8,566 nucleotides of DNA from an uncultured Bacilli bacterium (GTDB taxonomy: Bacteria; Bacillota_I; Bacilli_A; RF39; UBA660): assembly GCA_947624855.1 (NCBI GenBank), contig CANQMC010000051.1, forward strand, positions 1 to 8,566, written 5' to 3'. Shown here one piece after another: positions 1 through 6,212 of this stretch (position 1 is its first letter; each line of letters starts with the position of its first letter). Made by a program: the position numbers and the translations under genes. The notes beneath the pieces are model-generated. The model had not been told where the DNA came from. It ran no database searches and saw only the letters and a program-made list of their open reading frames with translations.

Positions 1-51
1 TAATACTACTACTAAGTAGATTATTACTTTTTTACTTTTTAATATTTCCAT
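1..51 (-). CDS. 5' fragment of an unidentified gene, probable membrane or exported protein
   Basis: Reading leftward from ATG at 51-49 gives 17 open codons to the window edge: MEILKSKKVIIYLVVVL. A short lysine-containing head (K5, K7, K8) is followed by a purely hydrophobic run, as at the start of a signal peptide or an N-terminal membrane anchor. A purine-rich ribosome-binding site (AAAGAGG at 67-61) lies 9 bases before the ATG, which is what makes this short reading frame credible. The gene is divergent from the tandem-HTH regulator and shares the 52-266 intergenic region with it, so it may be one of that regulator's targets (inference). Too little is visible to name a family. Confidence 0.55.
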   Translation of the reverse strand, partial: MEILKSKKVIIYLVVVL

Positions 52-71
52 TCTAATTTACCTCTTTCTTA

Positions 72-95
72 TTTAACATTATAAACAATGTTAAA
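72..95. promoter_or_regulatory. perfect 9-6-9 inverted repeat, candidate operator over a -10 box
   Basis: TTTAACATT (72-80) and AATGTTAAA (87-95) are exact reverse complements around the 6-base spacer ATAAAC. On the minus strand a consensus TATAAT (83-78) lies across the left arm and spacer, upstream of the partial gene starting at 51, although no good -35 box is seen at the matching distance. No T-run follows the dyad on either strand, so it is not an intrinsic terminator. A symmetric site over a promoter next to an HTH gene fits an operator; that role is inference. Confidence 0.4.
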
Positions 96-110
96 ATAAA
101 TTTCATTACG

Positions 111-129
111 TTCGACAAATGATGTCAAA
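111..129. repeat. imperfect inverted repeat in the divergent intergenic region
   Basis: TTCGACA (111-117) and TGTCAAA (123-129) pair at six of seven positions around AATGA. The right arm read on the minus strand contains TTGACA (127-122), but no convincing -10 box lies 16-18 bases further on. It could be a second protein-binding site or chance in AT-rich DNA. Apart from this dyad, the 72-95 dyad and one weak promoter, I see nothing else in 52-266. Confidence 0.25.
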
Positions 130-193
130 ACATATGATATTTTTACCTTTTACTTTTCTAATATACACTATAAATGAAAAAATTTCAATATTT

Positions 194-222
194 TTGTGAT
201 TATTTTTAACTATTTATTTAAT
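194..222 (+). promoter_or_regulatory. possible promoter of the tandem-HTH gene
   Basis: TTGTGA (194-199) is a 4/6 match to the sigma-A -35 box. It lies 17 bases before TTTAAT (217-222), a 5/6 match to the -10 box. The predicted transcript would start near 229, leaving a leader of about 38 bases before the ATG at 267. The sequence is so AT-rich that chance matches are easy, so this is only the best candidate. Confidence 0.35.
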
Positions 223-266
223 AAAAATTAAAGTTATGAAAGAATAGATTTAAATGAGGGAAAAAT

Positions 267-791
267 ATGGATGGTCAAACAATTGTTGAGTTAAGGCTTA
301 AAGCTATTAGGGAAAGTTTTGGGTATACTCAAAGTGATATTGCTAAAATATTGGGGGTTAATAGAAGTTTAATTAGTATATGGGAACAAGGATATGCTAA
401 TATAGCCCTTAGGCAATTAATTAAATTATGTTATATATATAAAGTTCCTATGGATTATATACTTGGTTTAAGTAAGAAAATAAATAAAAATATTAAATAT
501 AAATTTAAAGAAGAAATAGATTTAAAATATATTGGAATTAAAGTAAAAGAAATAAGAAAAAGTGTTGGATATACACAAGAGAAATTTGCTAAAAAATTAG
601 ATACTAAAAGAAGTAGTATAAGTTATTATGAAATTGGGAAAATGATGATGTCGACGGCTGATTTAAAACAAATATGTGAAGTATTTGGTTATAGTGCTGA
701 TTATATTGTAGGTAATACTTTAGAATGTTTAAAATATAAAGTTAAAAATAAAATTAAAACAAAAGAAATAAGAGAAATGATTAATAATTAA
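267..791 (+). CDS. transcriptional regulator with two tandem XRE/HTH_3 domains
   Basis: The 174-residue protein carries two copies of the Cro/C1-type helix-turn-helix. Copy one is at about residues 9-68 (GYTQSDIAKILGVNRSLISI, then WEQG and a closing DYILGL). Copy two is at about 89-150 (GYTQEKFAKKLDTKRSSISY, then YEIG and a closing DYIVGN). A basic linker of roughly 20 residues joins them, and a lysine-rich tail (157-174) follows. No ligand, protease or dimerisation domain is visible, so one chain may bind DNA as a built-in pseudo-dimer (inference). The start is supported by TGAGGG at 255-260, six bases before the ATG. The gene is divergent from the partial gene at 1-51 and convergent with ylxM. 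It uses GGG and AGG codons more freely than the neighbouring housekeeping genes, a weak hint of separate origin. DNA-binding family is confident; target and role are unknown. Confidence 0.85.
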   Translation: MDGQTIVELRLKAIRESFGYTQSDIAKILGVNRSLISIWEQGYANIALRQLIKLCYIYKVPMDYILGLSKKINKNIKYKFKEEIDLKYIGIKVKEIRKSVGYTQEKFAKKLDTKRSSISYYEIGKMMMSTADLKQICEVFGYSADYIVGNTLECLKYKVKNKIKTKEIREMINN

Positions 792-795
792 AAAA

Positions 796-812
796 ATACA
801 CTGTTTGTGTAT
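796..812 (-). terminator. intrinsic terminator of the ftsY-ylxM unit
   Basis: ATACAC (796-801) pairs exactly with GTGTAT (807-812) around a 5-base loop. Read on the minus strand, the hairpin begins just after the ylxM stop codon (816-814) and is followed by a run of T residues (positions 796 down to 791), the expected intrinsic-terminator form. Read on the plus strand the hairpin follows the HTH stop codon but lacks a T-run, so rightward termination would be weaker. Confidence 0.65.
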
Positions 813-813
813 A

Positions 814-1107
814 TTAAATGATTTCTTCTATTTTTTGTTTGATTGTTTTTAAATTTTGTTCTTTTAATAAATTAGTTAGTATAGTTTTAGTTTCTAATAA
901 TTTTAAAATTGTTTCATAATGATTTAATTTAGAAGATACTTGTTTTAAAGTTTTAGCAACAGCACTTTTAGTTATATGACGATTTTCGGCTATTTCATTT
1001 AAAGATAAATCTTCTTGATAATAATTTATAAAAGTATCTTGTTCAATACTTGTTAATAATTTTTGATAAATATCAAATAGTTTATTTAAGTGTTCCCTAT
1101 TTTCCAT
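814..1107 (-). CDS. ylxM: YlxM/UPF0122 family HTH protein, signal-recognition-particle operon
   Basis: The 97-residue protein matches the YlxM (UPF0122) family in layout: an N-terminal helical segment, a helix-turn-helix resembling sigma factor region 4 at about residues 27-62 (DLSLNEIAENRHITKSAVAK), and a helical C-terminal tail. Family members are usually near 105-115 residues, so this one is slightly short but not obviously truncated. In Bacillus and streptococci ylxM sits beside ftsY and ffh and is tied to the SRP pathway. Here its ATG lies inside the end of ftsY (11-base overlap), with AAGGA at 1123-1119 eleven bases upstream, so the two are co-transcribed and probably translationally coupled. 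No ffh follows: the unit ends at the hairpin 796-812. Family assignment rests on context plus the HTH pattern; biochemical role is poorly defined in the family as a whole. Confidence 0.85.
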   Translation of the reverse strand: MENREHLNKLFDIYQKLLTSIEQDTFINYYQEDLSLNEIAENRHITKSAVAKTLKQVSSKLNHYETILKLLETKTILTNLLKEQNLKTIKQKIEEII

Positions 1108-2101
1108 CGTTAATCATATCCTTAAATAAACCATATATATAGTTTTCAATATCAAAGGTTTTTAAATCTTCCATACCTTCACCTAAACCAATGAATTTTA
1201 CAGGAATATTAACACTTTCTTTAATAGCTAGAACTATTCCGCCTTTAGCAGTTCCATCAAGTTTAGTTAAAACTATACCCGTTATATTAGTTATTTCTTT
1301 AAAGGCTTCAGCTTGTAATATACCATTTTGACCAGTTGAGGCATCTATTACTAATAAAGTTTCATGAGGTGCATTAGGTATATGAGTTCCTATTACTTTA
1401 TTTATTTTTTCTAGTTCTTTCATTAAATTAGTTTTATTTTGAAGACGACCGGCAGTATCTACTAAGACAATATCAACATTTTCTTCTTTAGCTTTTAATA
1501 AACCATCATAAATAACCCCGGCAGGATCAGTATTTTCTTTACCATAAAAAATAGAATTAGTTTTATGGGCCCACTCTTCAAGTTGAGGAACTGCGCCCGC
1601 TCTAAAAGTATCGCCCGCTATTAACATGACTTTTTTACCTTCTTTGGTATATTTATGAGCAAGTTTACCAATAGTAGTGGTTTTACCAACACCATTTACT
1701 CCAACCATTAAAATAACCGTTGGGCCATCATTATTAATATTTATTTTATCACTTAAAGATTCACCATTAACATAAATAATAAATAATTCATCGACAATAA
1801 CTTCTTGTAAATAACTAGTATCTGATATATTTTCTTTTTTAACTCTATTTCTAATATCATTCATAAATTTCATAACAGTTTTAACACCTATATCGGCCAT
1901 GATTAAAAGATTTTCTAATTCTTCAAAATATTCTTCACTAACTTTAGTATATTTATGACCTAAAATACTTAATTCATTTACAAATTCTTTACGGGTTTTT
2001 TCTAAACCTTTATCATAAGCTTTTATTTCTTCTTGTTCTATTATTTCTGTTGTTTCTTCTTTCTTTTTAAAAATATTTTTAAATTTATTAAATAATCCCA
2101 T
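1097..2101 (-). CDS. ftsY: signal recognition particle receptor FtsY (SRP GTPase)
   Basis: FtsY is the membrane-associated SRP receptor that docks Ffh-ribosome complexes at the membrane by reciprocal GTP hydrolysis. The 334-residue protein has a short N-terminal basic amphipathic head (MGLFNKFKNIFKKK), a small acidic stretch rather than a long A domain, then the helical N domain (about 30-120) and the GTPase G domain. GTPase motifs are complete: P-loop GVNGVGKTT (134-142), DTFRAGAVPQL (164-174), DTAGRL (215-220), TKLDG (279-283) and the closing GLGE (305-308). This order, with DTFRA and the short N-terminal extension, separates it from Ffh, which would carry a methionine-rich M domain. The start is certain: AAGGAGG sits just upstream (2114-2108) under a strong promoter (2154-2126). 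It is the first gene of the ftsY-ylxM unit and overlaps ylxM by 11 bases. In many Bacillota smc precedes ftsY; here the divergent ftsK does. Confidence 0.97.
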   Translation of the reverse strand: MGLFNKFKNIFKKKEETTEIIEQEEIKAYDKGLEKTRKEFVNELSILGHKYTKVSEEYFEELENLLIMADIGVKTVMKFMNDIRNRVKKENISDTSYLQEVIVDELFIIYVNGESLSDKININNDGPTVILMVGVNGVGKTTTIGKLAHKYTKEGKKVMLIAGDTFRAGAVPQLEEWAHKTNSIFYGKENTDPAGVIYDGLLKAKEENVDIVLVDTAGRLQNKTNLMKELEKINKVIGTHIPNAPHETLLVIDASTGQNGILQAEAFKEITNITGIVLTKLDGTAKGGIVLAIKESVNIPVKFIGLGEGMEDLKTFDIENYIYGLFKDMINDGK

Positions 2102-2125
2102 GTTTTTCCTCCTTAATTTATTATA

Positions 2126-2154
2126 TTTATAACATATTATAAATACTTTGTCAA
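2126..2154 (-). promoter_or_regulatory. sigma-A-type promoter of ftsY-ylxM
   Basis: On the minus strand a perfect -35 box TTGACA (2154-2149) is separated by 17 bases from TATAAA (2131-2126), a 5/6 match to the -10 box. Transcription should begin near 2119, leaving a leader of about 18 bases that holds the AAGGAGG ribosome-binding site. A TATAAT at 2125-2120 is too far from the -35 box to be its partner. Confidence 0.7.
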
Positions 2155-2191
2155 TTTATAACGAAAAATTAAAGTTTAAGTAAATAACTAT

Positions 2192-2220
2192 TTGCAATAA
2201 TTAATTGTTTAAGGTATAAT
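2192..2220 (+). promoter_or_regulatory. sigma-A-type promoter of ftsK/spoIIIE
   Basis: TTGCAA (2192-2197, 4/6 to the -35 consensus) lies exactly 17 bases before a perfect TATAAT (2215-2220). Transcription should start at about 2227, so the transcript would begin almost on the AAGGTGA ribosome-binding site (2226-2232) of the ATG at 2239. The same TTGCAA-N17 layout recurs in front of the next gene. Confidence 0.65.
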
Positions 2221-2238
2221 TAAATAAGGTGATAGTAC

Positions 2239-4461
2239 ATGGCAAAAAAGAAAAAAACTAAAGCAAGTGAAAATAATGAATTTCCCTATAGTGTTGAAGT
2301 TACGGGTTTAATATTAATATTAATTGGTTTAATTGGATTTGGATTTGGTCCAGTTGGCAGTATGATTAAGAAATTTGCCATGTTTTTAGTTGGTGGTTTT
2401 CTTTGGATTTTTTTATTAATATTTTTACTCTTTTTAGGATTTTATATGTTATTTAAAAGAAAACTTCCAAAATTTTTAAGTCAAAGATTAATTGGTTTAT
2501 ATGTAATAATAATTGTTATTTTAATCGCGGCTCATTTTGGTTTTATTAAGAATTGTTCAGGTGCTGGTGATATAATTAAAACAACAGTTGATCAATATAT
2601 GGAACGAATTTCAACGATTGGTTCTAATACAGCTTTATTTACAAGTGGTGATACATCAGTTGAAATTGGAGGAGGAATTTTAGGAGCCTTATTTTCAGTT
2701 TCCTTAAGTTCTTTATTTGGAATGACTGGAACTAAAATAGTTTGTATTATTTTAGGAATATTTGGACTTATTTTATTATTTAATATTACTTTTGCGGATG
2801 TTTTGGCAAAAATAAAAGCCATATTTAGGTCAATGCAAAATAATGATAGTGATTCTAATGATGAAAAAGAAAGAGAAGCTTTATATGAAGAACCTGGTAA
2901 AGAAGAAGTACCTCATAATGATAAAATTGTAATTACAAGTATGGAAGAATTAAAAACTGGTAAAGAAGAAGCTAAAGAAAATTTAGAAAGACCTCAAAAG
3001 CCTTATGAAGCTAATCCTAATTATACTCTTCCTCCATTATCTTTATTAGATGATGTTAAAGAAGTTAAAAAAACTGCTTCTAATAATTTTATTAGAAGTA
3101 ATCAAGAAAATCTTGAAAGAGTATTAAATGATTTTCAAATTAAAGGTCAAGTGGTAGAAATTCATATTGGTCCGGCGGTAACTCAATTTGAAGTAAAAGT
3201 TCCTAATGGAACTAAAGTTAGTCGAATTAGTGGAATTAATAAAGAAATAGCTTTAGCTTTAGCAGCCAAAGATGTAAGAATACAAGCACCAATACCTGGT
3301 AAAAGTACTATTGGAGTTGAGATTGCTAATCCTTCAATTAGTATGGTTAAATTTAAAGAAGTATTATCTTATGATGGTAAAGAATTTAACAATGCTAAAA
3401 TATTAGTAGCTTTAGGTAAAGATATAATGGGTAGACCTCAGTTAGCTGATTTATCAAAAATGCCCCATTTATTAATCGCTGGTTCAACTGGTTCTGGTAA
3501 ATCAGTTTGTACTAATACGATTATTTGTTCTATCTTAATGCGATATAAACCTGATGAAGTAAAACTTTTATTAGTCGATCCTAAAAAAGTTGAATTATCT
3601 AATTATAATGGTATCCCTCACCTTTTATGTCCCGTGGTTACTGATCCTAAAAAAGCAAGTATTGCTTTACAAAAATTAGTCGAAGAAATGGAAAAAAGAT
3701 ATGATTTATTTAGTGAAAAAAATGTTAAAAATATTGGGGGTTATAATGAATGGGTCGATAAAGAAAATAAAAATAATGATGTTAAAATACCAAGAATGAC
3801 TTATATTGTGGCTATAATTGATGAACTTGCAGATTTAATGTTAGTGGCTTCTAAAGAAGTTGAAGATTCAATTATGAGAATAACTCAAATGGCTCGGGCA
3901 GCGGGTATTCATTTAATCGTGGCTACTCAAAGACCTTCAACAGATGTAATTACAGGTGTTGTTAAAGCAAATATTCCTTCAAGAATAGCTTTTGCGGTTG
4001 CTTCTAATATCGATTCTAGAACTATATTAGATGCTAGTGGAGCTGAAAAATTATTAGGTAAAGGTGATATGTTATATTTACCAATGGGTGAAAATATTCC
4101 TATTAGAATTCAAGGTTGTTTTATTGATGATAATGAAATTAAAAGAATTATTGATTATACAAGTAGTCAACAAGCTGCTCATTTTGATGAGGCTATGGAA
4201 AACTTAAATCCAACAGGTGCGGGTATTCATGGTTCAGTTGGTGAAAAAGAAGAATATGATGATCCTTTATATAATGAAATCGTAGAATTTGCAATTCAAA
4301 CGGGTAAAGTTAGTACTTCCCTTTTACAAAGAAGATTTAGGTTAGGATATAACCGAGCAGCCCGAGTTGTTGATTTATTAGAAGAACGAGGAATTGTAGG
4401 ACCCGCTAATGGTTCAAAACCTCGAGAAGTTTTAGTTAAACTAGAAGATAAAACAGAATAG
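2239..4461 (+). CDS. ftsK: FtsK/SpoIIIE-family DNA translocase
   Basis: This is a membrane-anchored, ATP-driven motor that pumps chromosomal DNA through the closing division septum. The 740-residue protein, close to the size of Bacillus SpoIIIE, has a lysine-rich head, four predicted membrane helices (about 22-39, 46-71, 83-99, 166-184), a charged acidic linker (about 200-280) and a complete motor. The alpha subdomain is at about 285-380. The RecA-like beta subdomain carries Walker A GSTGSGKS (415-422, K421), DPKKVEL (447-453), Walker B with D528-E529 and ATQRPS (562-567). The C-terminal winged-helix gamma domain (about 675-735; LLQRRFRLGYNRAARVVDLL) reads polar DNA sequences in this family. 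All key residues are present. It has its own promoter and AAGGTGA ribosome-binding site, is divergent from ftsY and has no terminator before the next gene. FtsK versus SpoIIIE naming cannot be settled from sequence alone, since no sporulation genes are visible here. Confidence 0.96.
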   Translation: MAKKKKTKASENNEFPYSVEVTGLILILIGLIGFGFGPVGSMIKKFAMFLVGGFLWIFLLIFLLFLGFYMLFKRKLPKFLSQRLIGLYVIIIVILIAAHFGFIKNCSGAGDIIKTTVDQYMERISTIGSNTALFTSGDTSVEIGGGILGALFSVSLSSLFGMTGTKIVCIILGIFGLILLFNITFADVLAKIKAIFRSMQNNDSDSNDEKEREALYEEPGKEEVPHNDKIVITSMEELKTGKEEAKENLERPQKPYEANPNYTLPPLSLLDDVKEVKKTASNNFIRSNQENLERVLNDFQIKGQVVEIHIGPAVTQFEVKVPNGTKVSRISGINKEIALALAAKDVRIQAPIPGKSTIGVEIANPSISMVKFKEVLSYDGKEFNNAKILVALGKDIMGRPQLADLSKMPHLLIAGSTGSGKSVCTNTIICSILMRYKPDEVKLLLVDPKKVELSNYNGIPHLLCPVVTDPKKASIALQKLVEEMEKRYDLFSEKNVKNIGGYNEWVDKENKNNDVKIPRMTYIVAIIDELADLMLVASKEVEDSIMRITQMARAAGIHLIVATQRPSTDVITGVVKANIPSRIAFAVASNIDSRTILDASGAEKLLGKGDMLYLPMGENIPIRIQGCFIDDNEIKRIIDYTSSQQAAHFDEAMENLNPTGAGIHGSVGEKEEYDDPLYNEIVEFAIQTGKVSTSLLQRRFRLGYNRAARVVDLLEERGIVGPANGSKPREVLVKLEDKTE

Positions 4462-4471
4462 AAAAAGATAA

Positions 4472-4500
4472 TTGCAAATAAAATTATAATGTGTTACAAT
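4472..4500 (+). promoter_or_regulatory. promoter of the thioredoxin-like gene
   Basis: TTGCAA (4472-4477) is spaced 17 bases from TACAAT (4495-4500, 5/6 to the -10 box), immediately after the ftsK stop codon. Transcription would start near 4507, so an ATG at 4505 could not be in the message. That supports the internal start at 4523. Confidence 0.55.
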
Positions 4501-4506
4501 ACTTAT

Positions 4507-4513
4507 GGAAGGA
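4507..4513 (+). promoter_or_regulatory. ribosome-binding site deciding the start at 4523
   Basis: GGAAGGA (4507-4513) lies nine bases before ATG 4523. It overlaps the upstream in-frame ATG at 4505, which has no ribosome-binding site of its own. Confidence 0.6.
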
Positions 4514-4522
4514 TTTGATAAT

Positions 4523-5026
4523 ATGGCTAAAGAAAAAATTAAAAAGTATGTTTATATTTTATTAGTTATTATTGGAGTAGTTTTAATATTTCTTTACTTT
4601 AATAAATGGCATGAAGTTAAAGAAGAAGAAAAATATCAAAATAGTTATTTAGTAGAAACTAATACAATTAGTTTAGAAATAAATAATATTGAAGAAATAA
4701 ATACTGTATTATCGGAAACTCCTAGTTATTATTTTCTATACATAAGTTATACAGGTAATGAAAAAATATATAATTTAGAAAAAGATATTAAACCATTAAT
4801 TAATGAATATAATTTACAAGATAATTTCTATTTTCTAAATGTTACAGAAGATATGAAAAATAAAGATGATTATAAAGAAAAAATAGCAAATAAATTAAAT
4901 GTTGATAATATTAAAAAAGTTCCGGTTATTCTTTATTTTAAAGATGGTAAATTAATTAATGATAATATATATAATGCTAAAGATTTTAAAAAAGTATTAG
5001 AAAATGAAAATATTAAAGATATGTAA
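4523..5026 (+). CDS. membrane-anchored thioredoxin-fold-like protein without cysteines
   Basis: I do not recognise a named gene. From ATG 4523 the protein has 167 residues: a lysine-rich head, one membrane helix at about 9-26, then an extracytoplasmic domain (KK before the helix suggests an N-in orientation). The domain at about 55-165 reads like a thioredoxin fold: a beta strand YYFLYIS (69-75), a long helix, a second strand FYFLNVTED (102-110), then KVPVILYFKDGKL (132-144), where V133-P134 fits the conserved cis-proline and the FKDGK turn. A gapless comparison with E. coli thioredoxin puts NEKI (79-82) where CGPC would be, and the protein has no cysteine at all, so redox chemistry is ruled out. 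A structural, chaperone or adaptor role is possible but not shown. It follows ftsK on the same strand, with its own promoter, and ends at a bidirectional terminator. An alternative in-frame ATG at 4505 is less likely. Confidence 0.75.
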   Translation: MAKEKIKKYVYILLVIIGVVLIFLYFNKWHEVKEEEKYQNSYLVETNTISLEINNIEEINTVLSETPSYYFLYISYTGNEKIYNLEKDIKPLINEYNLQDNFYFLNVTEDMKNKDDYKEKIANKLNVDNIKKVPVILYFKDGKLINDNIYNAKDFKKVLENENIKDM

Positions 5027-5027
5027 A

Positions 5028-5059
5028 AAAAAAGTTACTTTTTAAAAAGTAATTTTTTT
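5028..5059. terminator. bidirectional intrinsic terminator between convergent genes
   Basis: Positions 5028-5043 pair with 5044-5059 along their whole length with a single G-T wobble (5034/5053), giving a long A/T-rich stem; the central TTTTTAAAAA would form the loop. T-runs trail the core stem on both strands, so it can stop the rightward thioredoxin-like transcript and the leftward cca-to-NlpC/P60 transcript. It abuts both stop codons and overlaps that of the leftward gene (5060-5058). Confidence 0.75.
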
Positions 5060-6209
5060 ATATCCAATTTTCAGAATAATTGCCATCGTTTTGATAATAT
5101 TCATTCATGTCTATTTGCCATTTAAACCAACCATTAATATTCTTTTTAGAATAACTTCTTACTACTACACCATACATGGAACTAGTAGAACCCCATAAAC
5201 ATTCAGCAACATCATATTTGTCTTTTGATACACCAATTACGATAGCTATATGACCTCCAGTAACTTTGGGTCCACTTAATAAATCACCGGCTTTAATACT
5301 ATTATTTTTTAAAGCATCAGTCATTTTTATTTTTTTACCTAAATCGGTAGCATCTTGATAATTAGTTATACCGGCTCCAATATCTCCAGGATCAAATCCA
5401 CCATTATATAAAACCCAAGTAATAAAACCAGAACAATCAAAGCCATTTGGTTTATTTGCTTTAGCAATTAGAGAATAAATATTGCAACCCCAAGGATTTG
5501 GGCCATAAAGTGATTTAACAATATTTTTATTACGGGAATTATGAAGGAATAAACCTTTATGATAATATCGACCTTCACCATCGGCATAATTGGCTCCTCC
5601 AAAGTTATTTAAACGACCATTTTCAGAAAAATAACTTACTTTATAAGGAAATTCTAAAGTTAAAAAACGGGCAGCGGCCACTACACCTGCGCGAGATTTA
5701 TAGCCAGCTTCAGATACTCTATTTTCAAGAATTTTATCTAATAAATCATTTTGTTCTTTAGAATATTTATTACAACTTAATAGTTTTTTATTGGCATTAA
5801 ATTTTTTAGGCATAGTAGTAATTAAATCTGTAACTGTAATATTTACTTCTACACTTTTATCTTTAACGCTCGCGACGACTTTAGTTACTCCTTTACTTAT
5901 TCCTTTTACATTACCATTAATATCAACGGTTGCTACTTTAGGATTTAAGCTTTGAAAAGTTACAGTTTCTTTATTATCATCTTTAACAACTAAACGATAT
6001 TTAATTAATTCTTCAGCATTTATAGCTAAATAAAGATCATTATTTAAAATATTAAATTCTTCAATATTGGACATTACTGGTTTTAGTTCAGGTTTTTTAA
6101 TATTAATATAATTAGTCTCGGGAATAATATTATTTGTTTTTATAGTATCAACTTCTAAGAAAATAATAATTATTAAACCTATAATTAAAGTAACTAATAT
6201 TTTTTTCAC
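5058..6209 (-). CDS. exported BIG2 plus NlpC/P60 peptidoglycan hydrolase
   Basis: A predicted cell-wall endopeptidase of 383 residues, numbered here from GTG 6209. A basic head (KK) and a hydrophobic stretch (about 4-18) form a signal peptide or membrane anchor. A bacterial Ig-like BIG2 domain follows at about 60-128, with the typical SLNPKVATVDINGNVKGISK pattern. A middle region (about 140-240) has no domain I can name. The C-terminal NlpC/P60 catalytic domain runs from about 250 to 365. Catalytic Cys259 is in FDCSGF, His320 in GGHIAIVIG, and Glu336 in VAEC probably fills the third position, as the glutamate does in mycobacterial RipA. The family cleaves stem-peptide bonds, usually near D-Glu; BIG2 domains often serve as surface spacers or adhesion modules. 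A further in-frame GTG at 6218 overlaps the AAAGGTGAG ribosome-binding site, so 6209 is preferred. It is the last gene of the cca-dnaD-nth cluster, 43 bases after nth, and ends in the bidirectional terminator. Confidence 0.88.
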   Translation of the reverse strand: MKKILVTLIIGLIIIIFLEVDTIKTNNIIPETNYINIKKPELKPVMSNIEEFNILNNDLYLAINAEELIKYRLVVKDDNKETVTFQSLNPKVATVDINGNVKGISKGVTKVVASVKDKSVEVNITVTDLITTMPKKFNANKKLLSCNKYSKEQNDLLDKILENRVSEAGYKSRAGVVAAARFLTLEFPYKVSYFSENGRLNNFGGANYADGEGRYYHKGLFLHNSRNKNIVKSLYGPNPWGCNIYSLIAKANKPNGFDCSGFITWVLYNGGFDPGDIGAGITNYQDATDLGKKIKMTDALKNNSIKAGDLLSGPKVTGGHIAIVIGVSKDKYDVAECLWGSTSSMYGVVVRSYSKKNINGWFKWQIDMNEYYQNDGNYSENWI

Positions 6210-6212
6210 ACT

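Noticed and set aside
2592..2822. 76-codon open frame on the minus strand inside ftsK
   Set aside because: It lies fully within the membrane-domain coding region of a certain gene, has no ribosome-binding site of note, and its product has no recognisable features.
4462..4504. Possible terminator after ftsK
   Set aside because: No stem of useful length or T-run is present; the segment is better explained as the next gene's promoter.
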